Source: Ramlibacter algicola
GTDB taxonomy: Bacteria > Pseudomonadota > Gammaproteobacteria > Burkholderiales > Burkholderiaceae_C
Direction: 5' to 3'
Assembly: GCF_016641735.1 (NCBI RefSeq)
Contig: NZ_JAEDAO010000001.1
Coordinates: 1,240,001-1,304,000 of the forward strand
Length of the DNA stretch: 64,000 bases
The translations under genes were made by a program, and so were the position numbers. The notes beneath the pieces were generated by a model. The model saw only the letters and a list, made by a program, of their open reading frames with translations, had not been told where the DNA came from and made no database searches. This document shows positions 25,373 through 33,390 of the stretch, one piece after another (position 1 is the stretch's first letter; each line of letters begins with the position of its first letter).

Positions 25373-26472
25373 ACGCGGGGCACGCCGTGGCCGCGATCCT
25401 GCTGATCGACGACGACCCGCACCAGCGGGCGGTGGCCGCGCTGGTGCTGTCGGAAGCGGGGCACCAGCTGCGCGAGGCGTCCGACGGCGCCGAGGGCCTG
25501 CGGCTCGCGCTGGAGCAGCCGCCCGAGCTCGTCGTCTGCGACGTCGTCATGCCCGGCATGAATGGCTACCAGTTCGTCGCCGCGGTGCGCGCCGACGCGG
25601 GGCTGTGCACCACGCCCGTCATCCTGCTCACGTCCCTGTCGGGCCGCGCGCAGGTGCGCACCGGCATGACCACCGGCGCCGACGACTACCTGCTCAAGCC
25701 CTTCGAGCCGCCCGAGCTGCTGGAGGCGGTGCACTCGCTGCTGGAACGCCGGCGCACGCAGCACGATGCCATCGCCGGCACCGTGCGCCTGGGCGTGGAC
25801 GAAGCGCTGGCCGAGCAGCGCGAGCAACTTGCCGCGCGCTACGAATCGCAATTGCTGCAGGAGCTCAACGCGCGCTGGAAGGCGGGCATCGACGCCGGCG
25901 TGGCGCTCGACTTCGACGTCGCGACCGTGCTGCTGGCGGACGTCTACTCGGTGCTGGAGCACGAGGGCAGCGGCCGCGCCGGCGGGGCGGACCTGCTGCG
26001 CCGCGCCCACGAAGCGGCCAGCGACGCGCTGTACCTGTTCGGGGCCGTGCACGTGCTGCCGCACGGGGAGGACGTGCTCGCGGTGTTCCCGCCGACCAGG
26101 AAGGGCCAGCCCGAGTTGCTGCGGCCGCTGCGCGCCGCGTGGGCGTTGCAGTCCGCCATCGGCGCCTTGCTGGGTGGCGAGACCGGCGATGCGCCGCAAC
26201 TGGCGGTGGCGATGGACATCGGGCCGCTCGCGCTGGTGCGGCTGCAGGATCCACTGCACGGTGACGCCGGCGTCGCGCCGGTGCCCGGCGCCACCTTGCA
26301 GCGGCTGCAGGCGCTGCGCTCGTTCGCGCAGCAGCAGGCCTGGCCGGTGGTGGCGCCGGAAGCCAGCGTCGGTTTGCTGTCGGACGGGGCGGCGCTCACG
26401 GGCCGCCGCAGTGGCGCGTTGCCCGACCTGGGCGGCGCGGCCGTCGAACTGCTGCGGCCGCGGCAGCCCTAG
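25369..26472 (+). CDS. Response regulator with degenerate class III nucleotide-cyclase-like domain
   Basis: A 367-residue protein beginning with a receiver domain (about 8-125; DDD cluster at 14-16, D58 in VVCDVVMPGMNG, Lys in YLLKPFEP). A helical linker is followed by a C-terminal domain (about 170-340) with traces of an adenylate/guanylate cyclase homology fold: ATVLLADVYSVLE, then GAVHVLPHGEDVLAVFPP, then LAVAMDIGPLALVRL. In active cyclases the second stretch reads as G-D at the metal site; here it reads G-E-D, so catalysis is doubtful. The GTG start overlaps the SapC stop as GTGA. The domain call is my inference. Confidence 0.72.
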   Translation: MNAGHAVAAILLIDDDPHQRAVAALVLSEAGHQLREASDGAEGLRLALEQPPELVVCDVVMPGMNGYQFVAAVRADAGLCTTPVILLTSLSGRAQVRTGMTTGADDYLLKPFEPPELLEAVHSLLERRRTQHDAIAGTVRLGVDEALAEQREQLAARYESQLLQELNARWKAGIDAGVALDFDVATVLLADVYSVLEHEGSGRAGGADLLRRAHEAASDALYLFGAVHVLPHGEDVLAVFPPTRKGQPELLRPLRAAWALQSAIGALLGGETGDAPQLAVAMDIGPLALVRLQDPLHGDAGVAPVPGATLQRLQALRSFAQQQAWPVVAPEASVGLLSDGAALTGRRSGALPDLGGAAVELLRPRQP

Positions 26473-26495
26473 CTTCCCGGAGCCCGCAAAGAAAA

Positions 26496-26515
26496 ATCCC
26501 CGCCGCGGCGGGGAT
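26496..26515 (-). terminator. Intrinsic terminator of the ompW gene
   Basis: The perfect 20-base palindrome ATCCCCGCCGCGGCGGGGAT has a run of A on its left (26492-26496). It therefore reads as stem plus T-run for leftward transcription from the ompW-like gene whose stop is at 26537. It may also attenuate rightward read-through. Confidence 0.85.
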
Positions 26516-26536
26516 TCGATCGTTAGCAGGGCGGCT

Positions 26537-27232
26537 TCAGAACCGCATGCCGATCGACAGCTTGAGCAGGTCCGGGTTCAGCTTGGCGTCGATGGTCTGG
26601 CCGGTCGACAGCGTGGCCTTCGTCTTCAGGAAGGTGCGCGCCCACTGGGCGTCGAAGAAGTACTTGTCGGTGAAGAAGGCCGTCACGCCCAGGCCGGCCG
26701 ACAGGGCCAGCTTGGAGTCGATCGACAGGCCCGTGCTGCCGCCGACCGGGTTCAGCGGGTTCAGCGCGCTGAGCGCGGCGCTGCCACGCTCGTGCTGGAA
26801 GTACGCGTAGGTCAGGCCGCCCATCACGTAGGGACGGATCCGGTCGTTGGGCGACAGGAAGCGGTACTGGCCGAACACGGTGACGGGCAGCGCGCGCACC
26901 GAACCGATCTGGCCCACGCCCGCGATGCCGCCGGCGCCGATGATCTTGTGCTTGAAGCCGGCGCCGATCGGCACCTCGATCGACCAGTGGTCGTCGAGCA
27001 GCCGCGTGATGCTCACGACGGCCTGCGTGTCGGCCTCGACGTCGATCCGCGTGTTGGGCGCGGAAGGCGCCGACAGCGCGCCGCTGGAGACGTTCGGCTT
27101 GATCTGCGCGCCGCCGATGCTGACCATCCAGCGGCCGTCCATCCAGGACGACGATTGCGCGTTGGCGGCCGCCGCGCCGGCGGCCAGGAGGAGGGCGAGC
27201 GCGGTGCGCGCGAAGTTCTTGGCTTGATGCAT
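26537..27232 (-). CDS. ompW: OmpW-family outer membrane protein
   Basis: A 231-residue eight-stranded barrel porin. The signal peptide (about 1-25) ends AAAANAQ. Typical OmpW features follow: SIGGAQIKPN, VVSITRLLDDHWSIEVPIGAGFKHKI, GQYRF...RIRPYVMGGLTYAYF, FFTDKYFFDAQWARTFLKTKA, and the terminal LLKLSIGMRF ending in Phe. OmpW forms a narrow hydrophobic channel. The ATG at 27232 is preceded by AAGGA on the coding strand. Confidence 0.93.
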   Translation of the reverse strand: MHQAKNFARTALALLLAAGAAAANAQSSSWMDGRWMVSIGGAQIKPNVSSGALSAPSAPNTRIDVEADTQAVVSITRLLDDHWSIEVPIGAGFKHKIIGAGGIAGVGQIGSVRALPVTVFGQYRFLSPNDRIRPYVMGGLTYAYFQHERGSAALSALNPLNPVGGSTGLSIDSKLALSAGLGVTAFFTDKYFFDAQWARTFLKTKATLSTGQTIDAKLNPDLLKLSIGMRF

Positions 27233-27255
27233 CTTGGTGTCCTTGCGCGAGAGGG

Positions 27256-28398
27256 TCACAGCCAGCCGGCGCGAGCGAGGGCGCGGCTGATCGAGGCGGC
27301 CAGCAGCCGGTGGCCGAACGGCGTCGGGTGGAAGCCGTCCGCGAAGGCGTAGGTGCTGAACCAGCCCGCCGCGGCGCCCGCCGGCGGCGCGGCATTGAGC
27401 GTCGTGTCCAGGCAGCTGGCCGGGAAGCCGACGGCCGGGCACACGGGCGTGGTGACGTTCGTCAGCGCGTAGGCGGCCGGGTTGGCCACTTCGTCCGTGA
27501 AGTCGGCATAGAAGGGGACGATCGCGACGCGTGCGTCGCCCGCCACCTTGTTGGCCAGTTCCGTGTTGAAGGCGGAGATCCAGGTACGGATCGCGGCTTG
27601 CAGCGTCGCGGCAGCGGCGTCGCCCTGCGCGGTGGCCACCTGGCCGAGCACGGCCTTGAAGCGCGGTGTGAGCGACACGTCCGGCATGTCCAGCACGGCG
27701 ACGTGCGTGGCGCCCTTGTCGAGCAGCGTCGTCTTGAGGGTGTTGTAGTACGAGTCGGCCAGCGCGGTCATGTACAGGCCGGCCGCGATGGCCGGACCGT
27801 TCGGTTGCGGCAGAGTCGCCGCGATGGTGGCCGGCGGAAGCACCTGCGCGAGGAAGGTCTGGTACGCGGCCAGGCCCGCGGCGCCGCCGGCGAGGCCGAG
27901 GTACGCGGTGATCAGGTCGCGCGCGTCATTGCCGCCGCCGTCGACCAGGATCAGGTCCGTCGGGGTCCATGCCCCGCCGGCAACCTGCAGCGCGGTGGCC
28001 AGCTGCATCGGCACCGAGAACGGCGCCGCCGTGCCGCCCTTGGCCGCGGGGTTGGCGATGGCCGAATCGCCGACGGCGTAGTTCGTGCAACCCGCGCGCG
28101 TCGTGAACGCCGTGCCGTTGGTCGATGCGAAGAAGGGGCACTGTCCCGACAAGCCGAAGTTCGCGCCCACGATCTCCGGATAGATCGGGTACCCCGCCTG
28201 CGGGCTGGCGGCGTTCTGCACGGTGAACTTGGCACCGAAGGTGCCGACGTCGGCCAGGCTGTCCCCCGCGACGATCAGGCGGCTGATCGATTGCTTGGCG
28301 GGCGTCGCACTGCCGCCGCCGCCACCGCAAGCCGTGACCAGCGCGGCCGCGGCAAACGCGGTGAGCGCCAGCGCACGGCGGGTCATCTTCAATTGCAT
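27256..28398 (-). CDS. SGNH/GDSL-family esterase lipoprotein
   Basis: A 380-residue lipoprotein. The signal peptide ends in the lipobox LVTACGGGGG (Cys about 24). Block I reads IVAGDSLADVGTFG (nucleophile Ser), block III is seen in DGGGNDARDL, and block V is DGFHPTPFGH (Asp/His). Such enzymes hydrolyse esters at the cell surface or in the periplasm. The substrate is not evident. It lies 23 bases upstream of the ompW start on the same strand, so the two may be co-transcribed. Confidence 0.9.
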   Translation of the reverse strand: MQLKMTRRALALTAFAAAALVTACGGGGGSATPAKQSISRLIVAGDSLADVGTFGAKFTVQNAASPQAGYPIYPEIVGANFGLSGQCPFFASTNGTAFTTRAGCTNYAVGDSAIANPAAKGGTAAPFSVPMQLATALQVAGGAWTPTDLILVDGGGNDARDLITAYLGLAGGAAGLAAYQTFLAQVLPPATIAATLPQPNGPAIAAGLYMTALADSYYNTLKTTLLDKGATHVAVLDMPDVSLTPRFKAVLGQVATAQGDAAAATLQAAIRTWISAFNTELANKVAGDARVAIVPFYADFTDEVANPAAYALTNVTTPVCPAVGFPASCLDTTLNAAPPAGAAAGWFSTYAFADGFHPTPFGHRLLAASISRALARAGWL

Positions 28399-28422
28399 GC
28401 TGTACCTCTGGATGGAAAAAAA

Positions 28423-28434
28423 GAACGGTCGTTC
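28423..28434. promoter_or_regulatory. Palindrome GAACG-gt-CGTTC upstream of the GDSL lipoprotein
   Basis: A perfect 5+2+5 inverted repeat, 25 bases before the lipoprotein start codon, followed by another GTTTGA. The AACGGTCGTT core resembles operators bound by TetR-family repressors, but no tetR gene is adjacent. The position overlaps where a promoter would be. Confidence 0.35.
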
Positions 28435-28455
28435 GTTTGAGCGGGCACAGCATAA

Positions 28456-28474
28456 GGGCCGCGCAAGGCGGCCC
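28456..28474 (-). terminator. Hairpin GGGCCGC-N5-GCGGCCC between methyltransferase and GDSL genes
   Basis: A perfect 7-base-pair GC stem with a five-base loop, 50 bases past the methyltransferase stop on the leftward strand. Only two T follow it, so termination strength is uncertain. Confidence 0.4.
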
Positions 28475-28523
28475 GTCTGAGGGTTTGTGCGAGGCCGCCC
28501 GGGGCGGCGTGGTCAGCGCGCGG

Positions 28524-29369
28524 TCAGTGCGGCGCGGGCTTGCGGGCGACGTGGTGGAACCACCAGATGCCGCTGGTGTCGTCGCCCTCCCGCAATGGGT
28601 GCGGCCCGAGGTTGCCGAAGGTCGCTTCCACCTCGAAGCCGGCCTGCGCCAGCTCGCGCTCCTGCTGCGCCCTCGTGGTGTAGACCACGAGCAGCCCGAA
28701 GTCGTGGGCGCCGCAATTGCGCAGCGCCCACGTGTCGTGCTCCTCGTTCGCCGCGCGCAGGCGCAGGTGGTTGGCCCAGCTGCGCGGCATCGACGACAGC
28801 GACCGCAGCACGCGCCACCCGAGGCGCAGCGGGTTCGGGCTGAAGGGCACGTGCAGCGCCGGGCGCTCGTGCACGCCCGGGCCTTCGCGGTTGTGCGAGG
28901 ACACGACGAACAAGCCGCCGGGCCGCAGCACCCGGTGCACTTCGGCCAGCACCTTCGCCCGGTCGCCGGCGGGGACCGAGTCGATGCCGTTGAACGAGAA
29001 GACAGCGAGCGCGAACGCGCCGTCGTCGAAGGTGGCCAGGTCGCGGGCGTCCATCTGCTGGAAGCGCACGCCCGGGTGCGCGATGCGGCACGCGGTCACC
29101 ATCTCCGGCGTGTAGTCGATGCCCACGTACAACGGGCTGATCGGGCGCAGCAGGTCGGTGGTGCGGCCCGCGCCGACGCCGATGTCGAGGATCGGCTCGC
29201 CGCGCACCCGCGCCGCGACGGACCCGATCGCGGCCTGTTCGCCGGGGTCGGTCCAGCCATGCAGGTTGCGGTACGTGGCCACCGTGCCGCGCCGCTGCCA
29301 GGTGCGCCGGTTGACGCGGTCCGGGTCGAACCTCGGCACCCCGGCCGCCACCTTCGCCACCTCGTGCAT
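28524..29369 (-). CDS. Class I SAM-dependent methyltransferase
   Basis: A 281-residue methyltransferase of the type-11 group. The SAM site motif I is ILDIGVGAGRTTDLL (about 60-74), followed by YVGIDYTPEMV (acidic ribose ligand), QQMDARDLATFDDGAFALAVFSFNGID and the post-motif VLRPGGLFVVSSHN. The N-terminus RRTWQRRGTVATYRNLHGWTDPGEQAAI is conserved in a subset of proteobacterial proteins. The acceptor is unknown. The ATG at 29369 follows GGGAGG on the coding strand. Confidence 0.9.
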   Translation of the reverse strand: MHEVAKVAAGVPRFDPDRVNRRTWQRRGTVATYRNLHGWTDPGEQAAIGSVAARVRGEPILDIGVGAGRTTDLLRPISPLYVGIDYTPEMVTACRIAHPGVRFQQMDARDLATFDDGAFALAVFSFNGIDSVPAGDRAKVLAEVHRVLRPGGLFVVSSHNREGPGVHERPALHVPFSPNPLRLGWRVLRSLSSMPRSWANHLRLRAANEEHDTWALRNCGAHDFGLLVVYTTRAQQERELAQAGFEVEATFGNLGPHPLREGDDTSGIWWFHHVARKPAPH

Positions 29370-29576
29370 GTCGCCTCCCTTCGGGCGCCGCCCGCACAGG
29401 ATCAACGCCGCGGGCGCACCAACATTCCCGTGCGCCGCGGCGTGCGCGTGTCCAGCGGTAGCGGCAGAGGTGCCGTCGGCAAGGCCTGTTCGGGGGCGTC
29501 ACCGGCGGTGGCATTCGGCATGCCTGCGCGGGCGCGCGCTTGGCGCGCGAGATGGACGCGGGAGCCGCGCCGGCGC

Positions 29577-29714
29577 CTAGCGGCCGAACAGGCCGACCGC
29601 GCCGATGACGATCAGGTAGATCGCCACGATGAAGTTCAAGAGGCGCGGCATCAGCAGGATCAGCACGCCGGCCACGAGCGCGGCGACCGGCCCGATGTGG
29701 GTGGTGAGGTTCAT
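29577..29714 (-). CDS. DUF3096-family membrane microprotein
   Basis: A 45-residue protein almost wholly made of two membrane segments. The pattern GPVAALVAGVLILLMPRLL followed by NFIVAIYLIVIGAVGLFG is the DUF3096 consensus. It is of unknown function and occurs in many Proteobacteria as a single small gene. The ATG at 29714 is preceded by GAGGG nine bases upstream on the coding strand. It is short enough to be missed by ordinary gene-length cut-offs. Confidence 0.82.
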   Translation of the reverse strand: MNLTTHIGPVAALVAGVLILLMPRLLNFIVAIYLIVIGAVGLFGR

Positions 29715-29887
29715 CGTCGTTTTCCCTCGGCGGCCGTCGCCGCCTGGCGCCATCGTCCCGGCCCCTCGCTGCCTCGGCTGTCAGCAGGCCACCCGAAGCA
29801 CCGTGCGGAAGTGCCGCCTGCCGGGCCGGCTGGCAACGTGCGCCAAGCCCTGCTGTAGGACGGCGCCGCGTCCGGCACGCACAAGGC

Positions 29888-29903
29888 GTTACAAACGTGT
29901 AAC
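29888..29903. promoter_or_regulatory. Operator-like palindrome GTTACA-N4-TGTAAC
   Basis: A perfect inverted repeat with 6-base arms and a four-base centre, ending 19 bases before the ATG of the 95-residue hypothetical gene. Symmetry and position suggest a repressor site. The regulator is unknown. Confidence 0.4.
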
Positions 29904-29922
29904 CTGTGGTTTCAGTTCGCCC

Positions 29923-30210
29923 ATGACCATCCTCAAGCACTCCGACCTGCGCCTGCTCGCCCAATGGGAGCGCGCGCACCAGGCCGCCCTGCTGGCCGAG
30001 ATGGCGATCGGTGACCCGCCGACGGGCGTGACCGCGGCGCAAGTCGCCAGCTGGGCCCGCGAAATGCGCGGCGCGGCGGACACCTTGTTCGACGAACTGC
30101 TGCGCCGCGAGGCCTTTGGCCGGCTGGATCCCATGCCGTTCCAGCGCCGCCGGCCCCCCGTCGAGGAACCGCCGCCGTTCCTGGCGAGCACATCGCCCGC
30201 GCCGCTCTGA
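29923..30210 (+). CDS. Hypothetical protein, 95 residues
   Basis: The family is not recognised. The first 65 residues look like a two-helix cytoplasmic protein (KHSDLRLLAQWERAHQAALLAEMA, then AAQVASWAREMRGAADTLFDELLRR). The tail is Pro/Arg-rich. The start codon lies just downstream of the GTTACA palindrome, which argues the frame is genuine and regulated. It converges with the 30340-30738 gene. Confidence 0.6.
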   Translation: MTILKHSDLRLLAQWERAHQAALLAEMAIGDPPTGVTAAQVASWAREMRGAADTLFDELLRREAFGRLDPMPFQRRRPPVEEPPPFLASTSPAPL

Positions 30211-30339
30211 GCGGCGGCAGCGGGCTTCCGCTTTCCGGGATCCACCTCCGGCGCGCAGGACGCGCCCTCATGCGCCAAGGGCGCCTTCTCCGTCGTCCCG
30301 GAACTCATGCCGGTCCCGGACTTCGTCGGGGCGTGGCTC

Positions 30340-30738
30340 TCAGGGCTTCGAGAACGCACCGTCGTACTCGCCGTCCGGGCCTGGCGCGCACGCCTCCTGG
30401 CGGAACCCGAGGGCGTTCATGCGCGCGGTGAAGACCAGGGCCTCGTACATGCCGTGCAGCCAGACCTCGCGGTAGACCTCGCCTTGGTCGTCGAGGACCC
30501 CGACCCGGTACGGCGCCGGACTGGATGGCACGCGCGGCGCAAGCCCCTCGAGGAGCGCGAGGACTTGCGCATCGTCCCGGGGCTCGGGCCGCGGTTTCAC
30601 CAGCGAGGTGCGCGCAGGAAGGGGCCCGAAGTCCAGGAGGCCCGCGCGGTCGGCGGGCGAGGCCGTATCGCCGAACCAGGCGCGGGGCCTGGCGGGAACC
30701 GGATGCGCGTTGTCGATCGTACGAGTCTCCATCCCCAT
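30340..30738 (-). CDS. Hypothetical protein, 132 residues
   Basis: The family is not recognised. The C-terminal part (about 78-132; YRVGVLDDQGEVYREVWLHGMYEALVFTARMNALGF) reads like a compact alpha/beta domain; the N-terminal half is Pro/Arg-rich. The ATG at 30738 or 30732 may be used; neither has a good Shine-Dalgarno. It is divergent from the PAS/winged-helix regulator by 113 bases. Confidence 0.5.
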   Translation of the reverse strand: MGMETRTIDNAHPVPARPRAWFGDTASPADRAGLLDFGPLPARTSLVKPRPEPRDDAQVLALLEGLAPRVPSSPAPYRVGVLDDQGEVYREVWLHGMYEALVFTARMNALGFRQEACAPGPDGEYDGAFSKP

Positions 30739-30851
30739 CAAAATTGGCTTCCCTGGCTGCGCGGTATGCTAGGCAGGATCGGGGACGGAAGACTGAGCAA
30801 ACCTGAGCGCCGGCAGAGCCGCCAGGCGGGGGAATTTCGAGGCACGGCGGC

Positions 30852-31634
30852 ATGAATTCGACCAATGCCAGCGAAGCGGGCGCGCAAGCACCCTTGACCG
30901 ATACGGGCCCCTGCCGGCCCGTGGACCCCGGCCCTGGCGCCGCTGCAAGCCCGGCGAGCGCCGACCTCACGGACCTGCTGCTCGACGCCATCTGCATCGT
31001 CGACCCGCAAGGGCGCTTCCTCTCGATCGAGGGCGCGTGCGAATCCATCTTCGGCTACCGGCCGGAAGAGATGCGCGGCAAGCCGATGATCCAGTTCGTG
31101 TACGAGCTGGATCGGCCGCGGACCCTGCAGGCCGTCGAGCGGATCATGGGCGGCTACCTCCAGCGGCACTTCGAGAACCGGTACGTGCGCAAGGACGGCC
31201 GGCTCGTGCACATCATGTGGTCGGCCCGCTGGTCGCCGAAGGACGGGGTCCGGGTGGCCGTCGCGCGTGACGTCACCCACCGGCGGCAGGCCGAGGTCAT
31301 GGCGGAAACGCTGGAAGCGGCGGGCGCCGCCGGGCGGTGGACGCTCCATGGGTCGCCGCCGCGGCTGGTCGCGCCGGGACTGTCGGCGATCCCGCTGTCC
31401 GCCCAGGATTACACCGTCCTGCTGGCGCTTGCCAGGGGCGGCAACTGCGTGCGCCGGCGGGAGATCGTCGCAGCCCTGGGCGAGGACTACCTGCAGTACG
31501 ACCAGCGCCGCCTCGACACGCAGATGCGCAGGCTGCGCCGCAAGGTGCAGGAGCAGGCCGGCGTGAAGCTTCCGGTGGCCACCATGCGCGGCGTCGGCTA
31601 CCGGTTCTACGAAGACATCGACGTCTTGCCCTAG
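30852..31634 (+). CDS. PAS-domain transcriptional regulator with OmpR-type winged helix
   Basis: A 260-residue one-component regulator. An N-terminal linker (1-38) precedes a PAS domain with its C-terminal PAC motif (about 40-145; AICIVDPQGRFLSIEGACESIFGYRPEEM, then HRRQAEVMAETLEAA). The C-terminus is an OmpR/PhoB-like winged helix (about 175-255; LSAQDYTVLLALARGGNCVRRREI, LDTQMRRLRRKVQ, RGVGYRF). There is no receiver domain, so signal input is presumably through the PAS pocket. It is convergent with the DUF2182 gene. Confidence 0.86.
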   Translation: MNSTNASEAGAQAPLTDTGPCRPVDPGPGAAASPASADLTDLLLDAICIVDPQGRFLSIEGACESIFGYRPEEMRGKPMIQFVYELDRPRTLQAVERIMGGYLQRHFENRYVRKDGRLVHIMWSARWSPKDGVRVAVARDVTHRRQAEVMAETLEAAGAAGRWTLHGSPPRLVAPGLSAIPLSAQDYTVLLALARGGNCVRRREIVAALGEDYLQYDQRRLDTQMRRLRRKVQEQAGVKLPVATMRGVGYRFYEDIDVLP

Positions 31635-31665
31635 GGCGTCGACCAGCCCGGCCGTCCGGGCCTGC

Positions 31666-32457
31666 TCATGTCCCGAGCGCCACGAGCTTGATGACCCCTG
31701 CGGCCAGCAGGGCCAGGCCGAGCAGCGTCGCAATGCGATGCCCACCGGGCGCGAGCTTCTCCACCGCGACCGCGACCGCCAGCGCGGCCACCCACGCCAA
31801 GTTCATCACGCCGCCGACGAACAGCAGCAGCATCAGTGCCCAGCAGCAGCCCAGGCAGAGCATGCCGTGGCGCAGCCCCATCACGAACGCGCCGGCGACG
31901 CCGGGCCGCCATTCGCCGAGCAGGAACCCCAGCGGCGTTCGGCAGGATCGCAGGCACGCGCGCTTGAGCGGCGAGAACTGGTAGATGCCGGCCAGCACGA
32001 GCAGCGCGGCCGTGAGCGGCGGCGACGCGCTCAACGCCATCGGGTCCACCCATGCGAGTCCCTGCAAGGCCCACTGCGCCGCGGTGCCTGCGGCGCCGAA
32101 GCCGAGCCAGACCAGCACATACGCGGCGCCGAAGGCCCAGGCGCGGACCGGCTCGCCGTTGCGCCGCGCCACCTGGCCGAACGTGAGCAGCATGGGCAGC
32201 GCCGCCGGCAACATCATCGCGACCATCATCACGGACCACATGGCCCACGCGGCGAGCACGTTTGCCGCTTCCCAGGCGGCCGACATGGGCATGGTGAGCT
32301 GGGCAAACGCGCCGTGCATGTCCAGGGCGAGCCAGGCCAGGAAGGCCCAGCCCGCGACGCTGGTGCCGAGCAACGCGAGCACGCGCGCCGGCTGGTCCGA
32401 CACGAGATCGGCGAAGCGCGGCGAAGCGCCAGCGGCGGAACCGGAGTGCTGCAGCAT
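31666..32457 (-). CDS. DUF2182 membrane protein
   Basis: A 263-residue inner-membrane protein with about six to seven helices. The DUF2182 signature is visible as AAWAMWSVMMVAMMLPAALPM, YQFSPLKRACLRSCRTP and GLRHGMLCLGCCWALM. The Cys-rich CLRSC and CLGCC segments suggest metal or redox chemistry, but no function is established. Genes of this family commonly neighbour DUF1326 genes, as here: the DUF1326 gene is divergent across a 158-base gap. Confidence 0.9.
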   Translation of the reverse strand: MLQHSGSAAGASPRFADLVSDQPARVLALLGTSVAGWAFLAWLALDMHGAFAQLTMPMSAAWEAANVLAAWAMWSVMMVAMMLPAALPMLLTFGQVARRNGEPVRAWAFGAAYVLVWLGFGAAGTAAQWALQGLAWVDPMALSASPPLTAALLVLAGIYQFSPLKRACLRSCRTPLGFLLGEWRPGVAGAFVMGLRHGMLCLGCCWALMLLLFVGGVMNLAWVAALAVAVAVEKLAPGGHRIATLLGLALLAAGVIKLVALGT

Positions 32458-32615
32458 CGGTGCGTCCCTCCTGCCCGCGCAAGCGCGGCGCGGGCTGCAT
32501 CAAGATGGTCCGCAGCGGCCGCGCTGTCAAAGCCTGCGGGTTACAAGTTGCGTTTGAACTGGAGGCCGTCCCGGCCTAACTTGCACTTCGTCGCGGCATC
32601 CGAAGGAGCACGGAC

Positions 32616-33230
32616 ATGGCCAGCTGGAAGATCAAGGGGCAGTACATGGAGACCTGCAACTGCACGATGCTGTGCCCCTGCATCTGGTCCAACCTGGCGG
32701 CGCAGCCCACGGAAGGGGCCTGCGAAGCGGCGGTGGCGCTGCGGATCGACGAGGGCAGCAAGGACGGGGTGAAGCTCGACGGCGTGTGCTTCGTCGTGAT
32801 GCTGCATTCGCCCGGCCCGATGGGCCAGGGGAACATGACCGTGGGCCTGATCGTCGACGACAAGGCCAGTGACCAGCAGGTGGATGCGATCCGCACCATC
32901 GCGACCGGCGAGGCGGGGGGTCCCATGGCCGCGCTCGCTCCGCTGGTCGGCAAGGTCGCCGGCATCGAGAAGCGGCCGATCCGGTTCACGCAGGACGGCC
33001 TGAAGTTCTCGCTCACGGCGGGCGAACTCGTGGACCAGGCCTGCGAGGGCCTCGAAAGCATGGTGCAGCCGGGACAGGCCATCGCCATCGACAACGTGGC
33101 GCACCCGATCAACTCGCGCCTGTCGCTGGCGAAAGCGACGCGCAGCAAGTTCCACGCGTTCGGCGTCGACTGGGAAGACGTGACGGGCACCCGCAACGGG
33201 CACTTCGCGCCGTTCGCGTGGCAGGGCTGA
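32616..33230 (+). CDS. DUF1326-family protein
   Basis: A 204-residue cytoplasmic protein of DUF1326. It begins with the hallmark WKIKGQYMETCNCTMLCPCIW, holding four closely spaced cysteines (CNC and CPC). GHFAPFAWQG at the end is also conserved. Function is unknown. The Cys cluster may bind metal. The recurrent DUF2182 partner suggests the two act together, perhaps at the membrane. The ATG at 32616 has AAGGAG nine bases upstream. Confidence 0.9.
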   Translation: MASWKIKGQYMETCNCTMLCPCIWSNLAAQPTEGACEAAVALRIDEGSKDGVKLDGVCFVVMLHSPGPMGQGNMTVGLIVDDKASDQQVDAIRTIATGEAGGPMAALAPLVGKVAGIEKRPIRFTQDGLKFSLTAGELVDQACEGLESMVQPGQAIAIDNVAHPINSRLSLAKATRSKFHAFGVDWEDVTGTRNGHFAPFAWQG

Positions 33231-33258
33231 GGACCAACTGGCGCCGTCCGGAAACGGA

Positions 33259-33289
33259 AAAGCCCGCTACGGATTCCGTAGCGGGCTTT
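33259..33289. terminator. Strong bidirectional terminator
   Basis: AAAGCCCGCTACGG-att-CCGTAGCGGGCTTT is a perfect 14-base-pair stem with a three-base loop, flanked by A on the left and T on the right. It should stop the DUF1326 transcript and, from the other side, the leftward tRNA-Thr transcript. Confidence 0.95.
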
Positions 33290-33300
33290 CTTTGTCGTCG

Positions 33301-33376
33301 TGGTGCCGGAGAGAGGAATCGAACCCCCGACCTTCTCATTACGAATGAGCTGCTCTACCGACTGAGCTACTCCGGC
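33301..33376 (-). tRNA. tRNA-Thr (anticodon CGT)
   Basis: A 76-base tRNA with a complete cloverleaf and an encoded CCA end. The acceptor stem is GCCGGAG / CTCCGGC, the D-arm carries AGCTCAGTCGGTAGAGC, the anticodon loop TTCGTAA gives anticodon CGT (complement of 33341-33343), and the T-arm has GGTTCGATTC. It matches E. coli tRNA-Thr CGU closely in layout. It reads ACG codons, which are abundant in this GC-rich genome. Confidence 0.98.
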
Positions 33377-33390
33377 ACGCGAAGCCCGCG

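Noticed and set aside
30744..30770. Sigma-70-like TTGGCT / TATGCT pair before the PAS regulator
   Set aside because: The spacer is only 15 bases and the -35 is poor, so I do not list it as a promoter.
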